A stretch of 39,420 nucleotides of DNA from the NCBI GenBank assembly GCA_032718475.1, contig JAUCBJ010005846.1, positions 1 to 39,420 on the forward strand, in the 5' to 3' direction. Under the pieces are notes generated by a model that was given only the letters and a program-made list of their open reading frames with translations, made no database searches and was not told the origin of the DNA. Of this stretch, positions 1-10,742 are shown piece by piece. The position numbers and the translations under genes were made by a program. Position 1 is the stretch's first letter, and the number at the start of each line of letters is the position of its first letter. The stretch comes from Nemertoderma westbladi (Eukaryota; Xenacoelomorpha; Nemertodermatida; Nemertodermatidae).

Positions 1-401
1 CTAAAAACCTTAATTATTATTTTTTTTATACAATTTATTTTCATATGGAACTTAGATATATATATATATTGATTCTACTGAGATGTGCTTTCTAATATAG
101 ACAGACTATTTAGTTCTAATTCTAATTACGGTACTCATTACGACCGATTATTTGTAACAAATTACGATTTTATACAGATTATTTGTTTACAACAGATTAT
201 TAGTTATTTTCGATTTTAATGATTAATTATTGAATCTATTTGGAGGAAATGTATATATAGTATCGCCTTTGCATGCTGTACAGTACGTTAGCAATTAAAT
301 TATCCATCTAAATTAAATTAATAATCTCCCTCATTACAATGTATTACAATAATTATTATATTAGAATGTTAGTTGATCCTAGCTTACTATGGTTTAGCTT
401 T

Positions 402-479
402 GGGGCCCAGGTGGAATCGAAATGGTGACCTCCAAGTTGGAAGTCCATGCTATAAAACGTTCGACCCCAACTGGACGCC
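402..479 (-). other. tRNA-like segment, possibly a SINE head
   Basis: On the minus strand the ends GGCGTCCAG and CTGGGCCCC pair at 8 of 9 positions including G-U, like an extended acceptor stem. An A-box-like GGCGTCCAGTTGG and a B-box-like TTTCGATTCC lie in the right order. The middle contains the hairpin-forming GACTTCCAACTTGGAGGTC. I cannot draw a clean cloverleaf, so I treat it as tRNA-derived rather than a working tRNA. A chance resemblance is possible. Confidence 0.3.
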
Positions 480-663
480 AAAGTTTATTGGACTCTAAAC
501 TGTTCTAAATGAAAATTATAATGATTTATGAACCTTATAATATTATCAATTATAAATAATACATATTTTTGTATTATATTATATCACGATGAAATATTAT
601 GTTACAAATAGGCACTGGAACATCTGGAAATACCTGGCCTGCCACGGATCTTTCAGATATGGT

Positions 664-680
664 GGGGGGGGGGGGGGGGG
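664..680 (+). repeat. G17 homopolymer
   Basis: An uninterrupted run of 17 G, followed by further G-rich sequence (CTCGGGGGGCAGGG). It is one of ten G runs of at least 16 nt in the window, all on this strand, and could form a G-quadruplex. Confidence 0.95.
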
Positions 681-800
681 CATGGCTCGGGGGGCAGGGC
701 TCGGGAAGGGTGTTGGAATATATTATGAAGTTTAGCAAATAAATAACGAAACTGTAATGAAACTGGGCGAATGTAATTGAAATTAATTTAAAACTTTATG

Positions 801-912
801 TACCAAAATAAACAATCAAACACAAATTAAATTGCCTGAAAATAATAAATGCAATTTTCAAATAATATACTATGAATTTATGCGTGTTTTACATTGGTGA
901 GAGACGTTAAAA
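801..912 (-). repeat. Duplicated 3' end of the RPA-like gene
   Basis: This block is a diverged direct copy of 1946-2090. Both share CCAAAATAAACAATCAAACA, the AAAATAATA/TGCAATTT stretch, TGAATTTATRTGTG and the final coding triplets of the minus-strand gene (ending CGTCTCTCA, then M and stop). One copy lies on each side of the 35-bp minisatellite. The simplest reading is that the gene's tail was duplicated and the satellite expanded between the copies. Confidence 0.75.
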
Positions 913-1940
913 TTTAAGGCCATTAAGGATTGTAACTTATGCTCTAATTACAGGTCGATACGGATTGTAACTTGTGCTATAATTTCAGCTCGATATGGAT
1001 TGTAACTTATGCTCTAATTTCAGGCCGTTACGGATTGCAACTTATGCTATAATTTTAGGAAGTTACGGGTTGTAACTTATGCTCTAATTTCAGGCCATTA
1101 CGGATTGTAACTTATGCTCTAATTTCATGCCATTATGGATTGTAACTTATGCTCTAATTTCAGGCCAATACGGATTATAACTTATGTTCTAATTTCAGGC
1201 CGCTACGGATTGTAATTTATGTACTAATTTCAGACCGTTACGGATTGTAACTTATGTTTTAATTTAAGGCCATTACGGATTGTAACTTATGCTCTAATTT
1301 CAGGTCGACACTGATTGTAACTTATGTTCTAATTTCAGGCCGTTACGGATTGTAACTTATGTTTTAATTTAAGGCCGTTACGGATTGTAACTTATCTTCT
1401 AATTTAAGGCCATTTCGGATTGTAACTTATTTTCTAATTTCAGGCTGTTACTAATTATAACTTATATTCTAATTTCAGGGCGTTACAGATTGCAACCTAT
1501 GTTCTATTTTCAGGCCGTTACAGATTGTAACTTATGTTCTAATTTAAGGCCATTACGGATTGTAGCTTATGTTCTAATTTCAGGCTGTTACGGATTGTAA
1601 ATTATATTCTATTTCCAGGCCGTTACGGATTGTAACTTATGTTCTAGTTTCAGGCCATTAATGATTATAACTTATGTTATAATTTAAGGCTATTACGGAT
1701 TATAACTTATGTTCTAATTTCAGGCCGTTACAGATTGTAACTTACATTCTAGTTTCAGGCCATTAATGATTATAACTAATGTTCTAATGCCATTGCGGAT
1801 TGTAACTTATGCTCTAATTTAAGGCAGTTACGGATTGTAACTTATGTTCTAATTTCAGGCCGTTACTGATTATAACTGATGTTCTAATTTCAGGCCGTTA
1901 CTGATTATAACTGATGTTCTAATTTAAGGCCGTTACGGGT
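912..1940. repeat. 35-bp minisatellite, about 29 units
   Basis: Units run GGCCGTTACGGATTGTAACT followed by TATGTTCTAATTTCA, with scattered substitutions and one shortened unit near 1787. The unit is not a multiple of three and carries stops, so it is not coding. It ends where the CCAAAATAAACAATC block begins. Confidence 0.9.
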
Positions 1941-2011
1941 TGAAACCAAAATAAACAATCAAACACAAATTAAAATGGCCGAAAATAATAATTGCAATTT
2001 GCATATGGATA

Positions 2012-2017
2012 TTTATT
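2012..2017 (-). promoter_or_regulatory. AATAAA polyadenylation signal
   Basis: AATAAA on the minus strand about 50 nt past the stop codon of the RPA-like gene, which is a usual position for a 3' end signal. Confidence 0.5.
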
Positions 2018-3236
2018 GAATAATATTTATATATAATTTTATAATATAATGAATTTATATGTGTTTCACATTGCTGAGAGACGTACAACAACTGGCTGTA
2101 CAGTAGCCCGGATACGTCTCGTGACAAATGGAAGATCGTTGTTGCCGATTTTTATGTCACAAACATGCATAGAAGGCACTGACGGTATGTCGTCGCCCTC
2201 CCTTTCTCCTGGTTTCACCCATCCGGTTATATAATACCCCGAGCCAAGCCTGTTGAGCAACGTCACCCGTTCTCTAACGAAGTCGATACAGCCTTCTATC
2301 TCGTCCTCATCCATGTCCGCCAGTTTAATATCCATAGAGTCCTTGTGGATGAAGTGGCTGAGGAACTGACGGGATGAAAACGGGACGACGGGATGACCCT
2401 TATTGTCGAACCTTCACAAAGTGAATTCGACGCCCCACTCAACTTTCGCTGGAACATTAAGACAGCACTTACACGGGCTGTCGCCAAACCGCCCATCGCA
2501 GACACGCCCAGGACACACTCCGTCTATAACACCCAGCTTGCGGATGTTGAGAGTTTCAACCGTTATGGCGAAGGCGGCCATCTTCGTATCCGTCTCCATC
2601 AACGGTGTTGGGAACTCCCGTAGGTCGCCAGCCGCTGGTTGCACCGGGAGGATTACGTCCTTGGTGGTTATTACCGGAAAACGGCCAACACCTTCGAAGA
2701 TGGGGTTTATAATAGAAATGTATCCGCCGATACGCATCTCTTTATAAAGCGGCAGCTCCAAGCGAATGTCGGCGGTCGTTCGGATTGATATGGCGAACAA
2801 TTCCCCTCCGACAATGCATCTAGATAAAATATAAATAACCAGTTATGGAATGGACTAAATGGACAATATCATTGAGAAGCATAGCCGGTTACATTTACTT
2901 ATTGAATGCGTTTTATTTATCATAATTAATTTCTTTAGTTTATTATAAGAAATACATAATAATAATAATTAATAATAATACAAATATAATCACATTAACA
3001 TGGTTCCAATATAAATGAAGCTAGTCCAAATTAAGAATTCTAGATTAATTAAAAAAACTATTTATTTCTTCCTAAATTTTGTAATTATTATAATATGTTA
3101 AATTACATTAATTGGACCCAATTACCGGTACCGTATTATTTGTGGGCTGATTTCCACTACATTTTAGGTGGATTTCATTTGATTCAAATTTAAAACAAAA
3201 TAGCAGTACCCTATGCTAATGTAATGAATCATTATT

Positions 3237-3528
3237 AGAGACACGGGGGTGGGGGGGGGGGGGGGGCGTACTTGACACAAATGCCATCTAGGCGAATTAA
3301 TATCCCGCATCAATGTTAAATTCTCAATTTATGGAAAGAAACACGTTACAGTGGTTCGTTATTCTAACTAAAACAAAAAACTAAAGAACAGGTTACATAG
3401 TTACATACATACATACATACAACAGGTCAATAGAACAGGTTACAGTATTCTTTTTGGAGTAATCAGCTGTAATTTGCGACGAATTTTCCCTTGAGAGGAA
3501 ATAATTTTCCTATCTGCATTATTAATAT
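3237..3528. mobile_element. Degraded copy of the G-tract MITE (family 1)
   Basis: It begins GAGACACGGGGGTG followed by a G16 run (3251-3266). It then follows the family 1 order: GGCGAATTAATATCCCGC, CTCAATTT, GGTTACAG, a TAACTAAAAC core, then GTAATCAGCTGT and GAGAGGAAATAATTTT. A CATA microsatellite (3401-3420) interrupts it. The right terminal repeat is lost. Confidence 0.7.
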
Positions 3529-3536
3529 AACATAAA

Positions 3537-3982
3537 GAGACAGGGGGAAACTGGACGCAAAACCCGCCATGGCGAATTAATATTCCGCCTCAATGTTACA
3601 TTCTCAATTTAGGGAAACGAGCAGGTTACAGTGCCACGTTATTTTAACCAAAACAATAAACTAAACACGACATGGCGAATTAATATCCCGCCTCAATGTT
3701 ACATTCTCAATTTAGGGAAACGAGCAGGTTACAGTGCCACGTTATTTTAACCAAAACAATAAACTAAACACGACATGGCGAATTAATATCCCGCCTCAAT
3801 GTTACATTCTCAATTTAGGGAAAGGAGCTGGTTACAGTGCCACGTTATTTTAACCAAAACAATAAGCTAAACACAATAGAACAGGTTACAGTTTTATTTT
3901 TCAGAGTAATCATCTGTTATTTGCGCCCAATTTCCCCCGGAGAGGAATTAATTTTTATTGCGTCAGGTTTCCCCCCTATCCG
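3537..3982. mobile_element. hAT-like MITE, family 1, with internal triplication
   Basis: The 446-bp element is flanked by identical 8-bp duplications AACATAAA (3529-3536 and 3983-3990). Its ends are GAGACAGGGGGAAACTGG and, inverted, CGGATAGGGGGGAAACCTG. A 103-bp internal block starts at 3568, 3671 and 3774, so three tandem copies enlarge it relative to the 220-245-bp siblings. An 8-bp duplication with short inverted ends points to the hAT superfamily. No transposase is present. Confidence 0.85.
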
Positions 3983-4414
3983 AACATAAAACAAACCTTG
4001 CAAACAGTAGACGAGTGTAGCCAATATTGGTTTTACCAAACTTCGATTGCGATGGGTTGGTTGGCTTCCTAACACTAACCGCAGTTCTAGTCGCCGAGGG
4101 TTTGGTTATATGTACTATCTGGGCATTGAGACGTACTCGGTCACAAACGTCATCCCCATCCCGTACGACGGTTGAGAAGGATACATCGGTGAAACGATTG
4201 GACAGCAAGGCGTCGCGACTTCTCTCAATCGCCCGATTCTCCCTTATGGCAATGGAATAAGACGTAGCCATCTGCGAATAACAATGTATATATTATAGAC
4301 TTTGAATTAAAACTTGATACAATAATTTTAAAATATACGACCTGTCAACATTACTTAACGACGGCAGTGTATTCAATATATTACATGTGCGTTGTTATAT
4401 GGCACATTAAAACT

Positions 4415-4620
4415 GGGTGAGTACAAAACAAAGACGTAAAGTTGAGTTAGGTCCTGGAGAGCGTTAAGTCCCACTTAAATTGCCATTTAAAGGATCAGGT
4501 TAGTAAAGGAGCAGGTTGCAGAGGGGAGTTGGGGGAACCAAAACAATAAACGAAAGTTAACACATGTGTTTTGTACATGTGTTTTGTGTTGGGTCTTGGG
4601 CCTTTGTTTTTTACTCACCC
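4415..4620. mobile_element. MITE, family 2
   Basis: Inverted ends are GGGTGAGTACAAAACAAAG and TTTTTTACTCACCC. Flanks CATTAAAACT (4405-4414) and CATTACAACT (4621-4630) match at 9 of 10 positions and may be a target duplication. Inside is the core GGAGCAGGTT...GGGGGAACCAAAACAATAAAC, also found in family 1. It is non-coding. Confidence 0.7.
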
Positions 4621-4745
4621 CATTACAACTCTAGATTATAACCCAACGGATACCGGTACACTGAACTTTAAAAACTAAAAAATTTGACTTACCTTTTTTG
4701 GAATTTGCTATTAATTAGATGCAAACCTTTGCTACCTTTTATGCG

Positions 4746-4965
4746 CAAATAGGGGGGGGGAAACTTGATGCAATAAAAATTAATCCCTCTCCAGGGGAAA
4801 TTCGACGCAAATAACGGTAACCTCTTCTATTGTGTTTAGTTTATTGTTTTAGTTAAAATAACGTGCCACTGTAACCTGCTCCTTTCTCTAAATTGAATTA
4901 TTTAACATTGAGGCGGGATATTAATACGCCAAGGCGGGTGTTGCGTCCATTCCCCCCCCTGTCTA
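4746..4965. mobile_element. hAT-like MITE, family 1 (inverted orientation)
   Basis: The 220-bp element lies between perfect 8-bp duplications TTTATGCG (4738-4745 and 4966-4973). Ends are CAAATAGGGGGGGGAAACTT and, inverted, TAGACAGGGGGGGGAATGG. The interior matches the other family 1 copies in reverse, including the AAATAACGTGCCACTGTAAC segment. Confidence 0.85.
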
Positions 4966-4973
4966 TTTATGCG

Positions 4974-6163
4974 ATATCGTATAAATTAATATTATAATAT
5001 TTCATAAATTCAAACAGTTGTTAAAAAATTTCAAGTAAAACTATATATTATATTCGTATCAAAGTACTCTACAGTACTCAGTAGGCAAACTGTACTATGA
5101 ACGTACAAGATTAAATATCATGCCGTAAGCCGTATAGTATTCTGTGTATTGTTGATATGTTATAGACAACAATGTAGGCCTTATCGTACGGTAAGTATTA
5201 AAACACCACTGTGACTATAAATATATGGTGTCTATAATAGATTCACTGTCGGAGAATGACCGCAAACACAAAATAAATTGTAGTAGGTTTTAAAAATTAG
5301 TTGAATTAAATTCAAAACATTAAGGAAAAGGAGCAGCTTACAGTGGCGGCGTTTTCTAACCAAAACAATAAACTATACATTATTTCATTTCCGGTCAATT
5401 TGCGCGGAAGATCTCTATTTCAGTATTTTCACTTGCGGTTCAAGTGCGCCACTATCTGCTATAATATAAGGATAACAATAATAACTCACCTTACGAACTT
5501 TTAGAGTTCAGGAGTTGGATGTAAATGTTAAGCCTGACGTCTGAACGTATATACTTCGAATTGGAACTAGCAGCTAGTGATAAATGGAGAACAATAAAGT
5601 ACTGAAGTAACAACATTAATTAAACTGAATAACGAATGAGCGTATCTGTCTTTTCTTATTCTATATACTTCGAATGACACACAACATATCGGACCGACAA
5701 AGGAGTGGAGGAGACTAAAAGTCTCACTAAAGACAGTTCTGGGTTGGTGTCCAACTAAGAACGAAGTCAATCTCCTAGAGTAGCCTTTGATCTCTACCGC
5801 TTCCCACTATGTGGCTTTCCTTTAATCTGAGCCGCTGTTATTATAAGGTTTAGTCTACATCCACAACTGCCTTTGGTAGGCTAGGCTTGTCAACATATGG
5901 GAACAGAACACACCTGCATAGCTCCTAAAAATATATCCCCAGGTAAGAATCTAGAAACAGCATGGAATACTTATAATAACGTCGGCTTAGATTAAAGGAA
6001 AGCGGTTAGATCATCAATGTGGGAAGTAAAGACACTGTGAAGTAATAACACAGAAACTAAATATAAAGTATGTAAATATACGCGCGAAATATATGTTCGT
6101 TTTAATGAACAAATTTTTTTGAAACAGGACCATATAAAACTCAAATAGACAAACAAACTAACA
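4974..6163. other. No gene recognised; one MITE fragment
   Basis: AT-rich sequence with only short chance ORFs. Position 5325-5372 carries a family 1 remnant (AAGGAAAAGGAGCAGCTTAC ... AACCAAAACAATAAACTA). Nothing else is assignable. Confidence 0.5.
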
Positions 6164-6533
6164 GGGTGACTATAAAACAAAGACCAAAGACTAAAGACCT
6201 GTACAAAACTTAACTTTCGTTTATTGTTTTGGTTCCCCCAACACGTCTCTGTAACCTGCTCCTTTAAATGGTAAAGTGACCTAAAGCTTTTTGGTACCTA
6301 ACGCTCTTTGGAACCTAATGCTCTTTGGGACCTAACGCGACTTTACCTCTTTGTTTTGTACAGGTCCCAAAGGGCGTTAGGTGCCATTACCATATAAAGG
6401 AGCAGGTTAGTAAGGGAGCAGGTTAAAGAGGCGTGTTGGGGGAACCAAAACAATAAACGAATGTTAAAACATGTTACAAGATTATGCAGGTCTTTATTAT
6501 TTGGGTCTTGGGTCTTTATTTTGTAGTCAACCC
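6164..6533. mobile_element. Foldback MITE, family 2
   Basis: Ends are GGGTGACTATAAAACAAAG and, inverted, GGGTTGACTACAAAATAAAG. A second inverted repeat lies inside: 6219-6275 (CGTTTATTGTTTTGGTTCCC...) pairs with 6390-6462 (...GGGAACCAAAACAATAAACG). The middle has short tandem CTCTTTGGRACCTAA units. It could form a long hairpin. I see no clear target duplication. Confidence 0.7.
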
Positions 6534-7528
6534 AACAAACGCGCGGAATACTAAGAACGCAATCAAATAGGCGCTATTGGGGTTGTTGGAAATTACTTAA
6601 AAATATAGTTTTATTTTAACAATTTTTAGCAACTTTAAAATTAGCAACGTGAACTCAAACTCTACACAATAAACCCTTTCCAATAATCCTACGGAATATT
6701 AACAACTAACATTGACCTACCCACCTAAATTACTCTGAGTGGATAACTGTTAGAAATAGGTCTTTACAGGGCTGGTAAATCTTCAGTTTTCTGTTCAGGG
6801 TCCGAGATATTCTGTACACAACTGCTTGTATACCAGTATACTATTAACGTATGCAGCAATGCAGGATACAGAGTACCCCCTACCAATTCTGTATCATTTG
6901 TATAAATTTCCCCCTACTGCTTATCATTACGTCTATCGATTATGTCTATTAATTATTTGTCCAAATTCTAAAATCACCTTTCGTTAATCGTAAGTCATTA
7001 AGGCATACACCTGCATACCAAGTTAGCATTTGAAAAAGATAGAAGATCATTTTGAACACCGTGAGCAAACACTAAAATAAACCCAGACACAGTAACAAAT
7101 GTTGCCACTTATTCACTTTATTCAAGGTTAAATGTTGCCTAGTCCCAGATTATTTCAAGCCAGATAAGATGTTTCTATTGTCATGGCAACGTACAACATT
7201 TGTTAATTAATGTAATATTCGTAAGAATGATCCAACTGTTTTTGGTTACCATAATAATATAATATTGATATAGGGACAACATTTTCTGGACATAGCAGTG
7301 TGTACTGTAGTTCACCCTAAATGAATTTCTTTTTGAATTGATAGTAACGATGTGAAACATTAGATAAAACATTGATTGGTTGTAACCACGGTTACACAGC
7401 AACAGCCGATCCATATTGAATATTTGAAACATCCAATTCCACACACTGGAATACACTTTGAAAATGAAAGTAAACTGAAATTGATAATAAATGTCCTCTC
7501 TTGACATGATTATCTCTACAAAACCCAC
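6534..7528. other. No gene recognised
   Basis: AT-rich sequence. A 133-codon minus-strand frame (7582-7181) overlaps the next MITE, has AT-driven composition and no recognisable domain, so I do not call it. Confidence 0.5.
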
Positions 7529-7751
7529 GTGTGAGTACAAAACAAAGACCCGATTATAAAGACCTGCATAATCTTGTAACATGTGTTAACTTTAGTTTAT
7601 TGTTTTGGTTCCACAAACACTCATGTAACCTGCTCCATTAAATGGCAATGGGACATAACGCTCTTTAGGACATAACGCGACTTTACCTCTTTGTTTTATA
7701 CAAAACGGGCAGTGATGTCTTGGGCCTTTGGTCGTTGTTTTGTACTCACCC
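7529..7751. mobile_element. MITE, family 2
   Basis: Ends are GTGAGTACAAAACAAAGACC and, inverted, GGGTGAGTACAAAACAACGAC. Inside are TTTAGTTTATTGTTTTGGTT, CCTGCTCCATTAAATGG and GGACATAACG repeats shared with 6164-6533. It directly abuts the 46-bp minisatellite. Confidence 0.7.
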
Positions 7752-7754
7752 CTA

Positions 7755-8100
7755 TACCCACCCTCCACCCATATACACTACTACATGCTGCATGTATCTA
7801 AACCCACCCTCCACCCATATACACTACTACATGCTGCATGTATCTAAACCCACCCTCCACCCATATACACTACTACATGCTGCATGTATCTAAACCCACC
7901 CTCCACCCATATACACTACTACATGCTGCATGTATCTAAACCCACCCTCCACCCATATACACTACTACATGCTGCATGTATCTAAACCCACCCTCCACCC
8001 ATATACACTACTGCATGTATCTAAACCCACCCTCCACCCCTATACACTACTGCATGAATCTAAACCCACCCTCCATCCATATACACTACAGCACGAATCT
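7755..8100. repeat. 46-bp minisatellite, left block
   Basis: Tandem units of CTAAACCCACCCTCCACCCA plus TATACACTACTACATGCTGCATGTAT (46 bp), with shorter 37-39-bp variants lacking CATGCTG. The right block at 8779-9860 is the same array, interrupted by a LINE. Confidence 0.9.
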
Positions 8101-8143
8101 AAATTCTAAATCTAAATCTAAAATTCTAAATCTAAATCTAAAT

Positions 8144-8778
8144 CGTCATGTGGACGATTTCTGTTACCTGGGATCATGGATCCGGAAGTCAGGTGAGGAC
8201 CTTCGAATACGTAAGGGAAAGGCATGGGCAGCCTTGAATAGGCTTTCCAGGATTTGGAAGTCACCGATAATTAATCGGAAACTTAAGGTCCGATTATTTA
8301 GAGCAGCAGTAGTTCCAGTACTCCTCTATGGGAGTCCATGCTGGGCTCTAACTGCTGAGGACACCAAATCTCTGGATGGCACATTCACAAGAATGCTACG
8401 CCGGGTTCATTGTGTCAAGTACAATTCACACATCTCCAACCAGACACTATATAACATTGGAGGTGTCTCATTGGTTCCCCCAAGCTTGACACTAGAACAA
8501 AATCGCCTCCGCTTTGCAGGACATTGCTTTCGCCGTGAGAACCAGCCAGTGCATAATCTTGTACTTTGGCAGCCTCATGGAGTGAATAAGCATGGTGGAC
8601 AGCCCCTGACTTTCTTGAGACGCATCTTAAAGGACACTGGCCTTGAAGATGCGGATAATCTAGCAAATGTCATGGGTGATAGGGAGTTGTGGCGGCGCAA
8701 TTTTGTCCACAAGCCGACACAGCATTCTTAAAAATGCAGCTGCAATGCAGCATGCCGATACTAGTAGTAGTAGTAGTA
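8144..8778 (+). mobile_element. 5'-truncated LINE: C-terminal end of reverse transcriptase
   Basis: The frame 8144-8731 encodes the last part of a non-LTR reverse transcriptase polyprotein. It has the YLGSWI motif, then PVLLYGSPCWALT, FTRMLRRV, RLRFAGHCFR and a tail rich in GGQP. The catalytic domain (F/YADD) is absent, so this is a dead 3' fragment. It ends in a GATACTAGTAGTAGTAG simple-repeat tail (to 8778), typical of target-primed insertion. The open frame extends upstream to 7976 only because the satellite lacks stops there. Clade not assigned. Confidence 0.85.
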
Positions 8779-9860
8779 TGAATCTAAACCCACCCTCCAC
8801 CCATATACATTACAGCATGAATCTAAACCCACCCTCCACCCATATACATTACAGCATGAATCTAAACCCACCCTCCATCCATATACTGTATGACTGCTTT
8901 ATCTAAACCCGCCCTCCACCCATATACATTACAGAATGAATCTAAACCCACCCTCCATCCATATACTGTATTACTGCTTCATCTAAACCCGCCCTCCACC
9001 CATATACACTACTACATGCTGCATGTATCTAAACCCAGCCTCCACCCATATACACTACTACATGCTACATGTATCTAAACCCACCCCCCACCCATATACA
9101 CTACTACATGCTGCATGTATCTAAACCCACCCTCCACCCATATACACTACTGCATGAATCTAAATCCACCCTACACCCATATACTGTATTACTGCTTTAT
9201 CTAAACACACCCTCCACCCATATACACTACTACATCTATCTAAACCCACCCTCCACCCATATACACTACTGCATGTATCTAAACCCACCCTCCACCCATA
9301 TACACTACTACATGCTGCATGAATCTAAACCCACCCTCCATCCATTAACTGTATTACTGCTTCATCTAAACCCGCCCTCCACCCATATACACTACTACAT
9401 GCTGCATGTATCTAAACCCACCCTCCACCCATATACACTACTACATGCTGCATGTAACTAAACCCACCCTCCACCCATATACACTACTACATGCTGCATG
9501 TATCTAAACCCACCCTCCACCCATATACACTACTGCATGAATCTAAATCCACCCTACACCCATATACTGTATTACTGCTTTATCTAAACCCACCCTCCAC
9601 CCATATACACTACTACATGCTGCATGTATCTAAACCCACCCTCCACCCATATCCATTACAGCATGAATCTAAACCCACCCTCCATCCATATACTGTATTA
9701 CTGCTTTATCTAAACCCGCCCTCCACCCATATACACTACTAAATGCCTCATGTATCTAAACCCACCCTCCACCCATATACTGTATATTACTGCATTATCT
9801 ATAAACCCACCCTCCACCCATATACATTACTGCATGTATCTAAACACTAAACCCAACCCC
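8779..9860. repeat. 46-bp minisatellite, right block
   Basis: Continuation of the array at 7755. It adds variants with TACTGTATTACTGCTT(C/T)AT between units and GCATGAAT in place of GCATGTAT, in recurring combinations. That suggests higher-order units. Open frames across it are artefacts of the repeat. Confidence 0.9.
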
Positions 9861-10489
9861 CACCCATATACGTTGGTAGTTTGAAATTGAGAGTAAACTG
9901 CATGTACAGTATATAAACCCACCATCCACCCAAATAAATGGAATCTTTGAAATTGAAAATTATTTTTTTTATAAACGCGCGGGCCCGGACGTTTATTTAG
10001 CAGGGCGTTAAAGTTTCTAAATGTAGGGGCAGGGGAGGGGGTATATAGGCGTCCAGGTAATACTTGATATTTCTGGTGGAATGCACAAATTAGCAAGCAG
10101 TAATATAGTAAGTAAGCTAATGACTACTGAACTAACTTAAGCTATAGCCCTATCAATATACTGTACGTATGGACATTACAGCATTGAGACCACTTTCTGA
10201 CTTTAGGAACTTTTGTGTATGTTTCATATTACAATAGCCTACCATTTTATTATTGTTATATTATATATATTACAATTTGCTTTTATAAGTAAATTGTTGT
10301 TGGGTGGAGAGCTTTCGCTTTAGGACTTTACCTAATTTCGTCATTCACAACTGCACCTTCCTTACCAGCTTAACAGGTTTAATATAATATTAATATATAT
10401 TTATTATTATTTTTTTATTGTTTTAATATTTTTCTTCGTAATTTAATATCGGCTAATACTTATATATCGCCTATTAACGCTTTAGGCCT
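9861..10489. other. No gene recognised
   Basis: Sequence past the minisatellite, with decaying satellite-like words to about 9930 and AT-rich DNA after. No domain-bearing frame is visible. Confidence 0.5.
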
Positions 10490-10497
10490 ACTTTTCT

Positions 10498-10742
10498 CAG
10501 ATAGGGGGGAAACTGGACGCAATAAAAGTGCATCCCTCTCCAGGGGGAATTCGACGCAAATAACAGATGATTACTCTAAAAAAAAATAAAACTGTAACCT
10601 GTTCTATTGTGTTTAGTTTATTGTTTTGATTAAAATAACGTGCCACTGTAACCGGCTCCTTTCCCTAAATTGAGAATTTAACATTGAGACGGGATATTAA
10701 TTCACCAAGGCGGGTTTTGCTTCCAATTTCCCTCCTTGTCTC
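10498..10742. mobile_element. hAT-like MITE, family 1 (inverted orientation)
   Basis: The 245-bp element lies between perfect 8-bp duplications ACTTTTCT (10490-10497 and 10743-10750). Ends are CAGATAGGGGGGAAACTGG and, inverted, GAGACAAGGAGGGAAATTGG. It is the best preserved single-unit copy and a good reference for the family. Confidence 0.9.

Larger units (their letters stand above)
1..800. other. AT-rich stretch without a gene
   Basis: I see no coding region here. It holds a tRNA-like segment (402-479) and a G17 tract (664-680), and is otherwise AT-rich unique-looking sequence. Confidence 0.6.
2820..3996 (-). other. Intron of the RPA-like gene, filled with MITE copies
   Basis: The intron is bounded by a GTTTGT donor (3996-3991) and a TTTATCTAG acceptor (AG at 2821-2820). 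Its 1177 nt contain AT-rich sequence (2820-3235) and two MITE copies (3237-3528 and 3537-3982). The 8-bp target duplication of the second copy (3983-3990) touches the donor hexamer. Confidence 0.5.
2066..4271 (-). pseudogene. Two-exon OB-fold (RPA70-like) gene with one in-frame stop
   Basis: The likely product is a single-strand DNA-binding protein. Exon 1 runs 4271-3997 and ends AAG|GTTTGT. Exon 2 runs 2819-2066 after the acceptor TTTATCTAG. The phases join (275 + 754 nt = 343 codons). A TTATTCGCAG acceptor-like sequence directly precedes the ATG, and an AATAAA follows the TGA stop. Around codons 115-135 is an OB-fold-like stretch (YKEMRIGGYISIINP). Then comes a C-x4-C-x8-C-x2-C cluster (CPGRVC...CKCC), followed by strands and a helix (VEWGVEF, PVVPFSSRQFLSHFI). 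That matches the zinc ribbon and OB-C domain of RPA70 in spacing style, though with a shorter middle loop. Codon 227 (2416-2414) is TGA and reading continues in frame for 115 more codons, so decay is recent, or the base is a sequencing or polymorphic error. The family call is inferred from motifs. Helitrons are known to carry RPA genes, but linkage to the 20-28 kb ORF is unproven. Confidence 0.5.

Noticed and set aside
7181-7582. 133-codon minus-strand frame as a gene
   Set aside because: Its start lies within a MITE, its composition is AT-driven, and no domain or splice context is visible.
7976-8143. Satellite-encoded N-terminus of the LINE frame as real protein
   Set aside because: The first 56 codons are repeat units that happen to be in frame with the LINE fragment.
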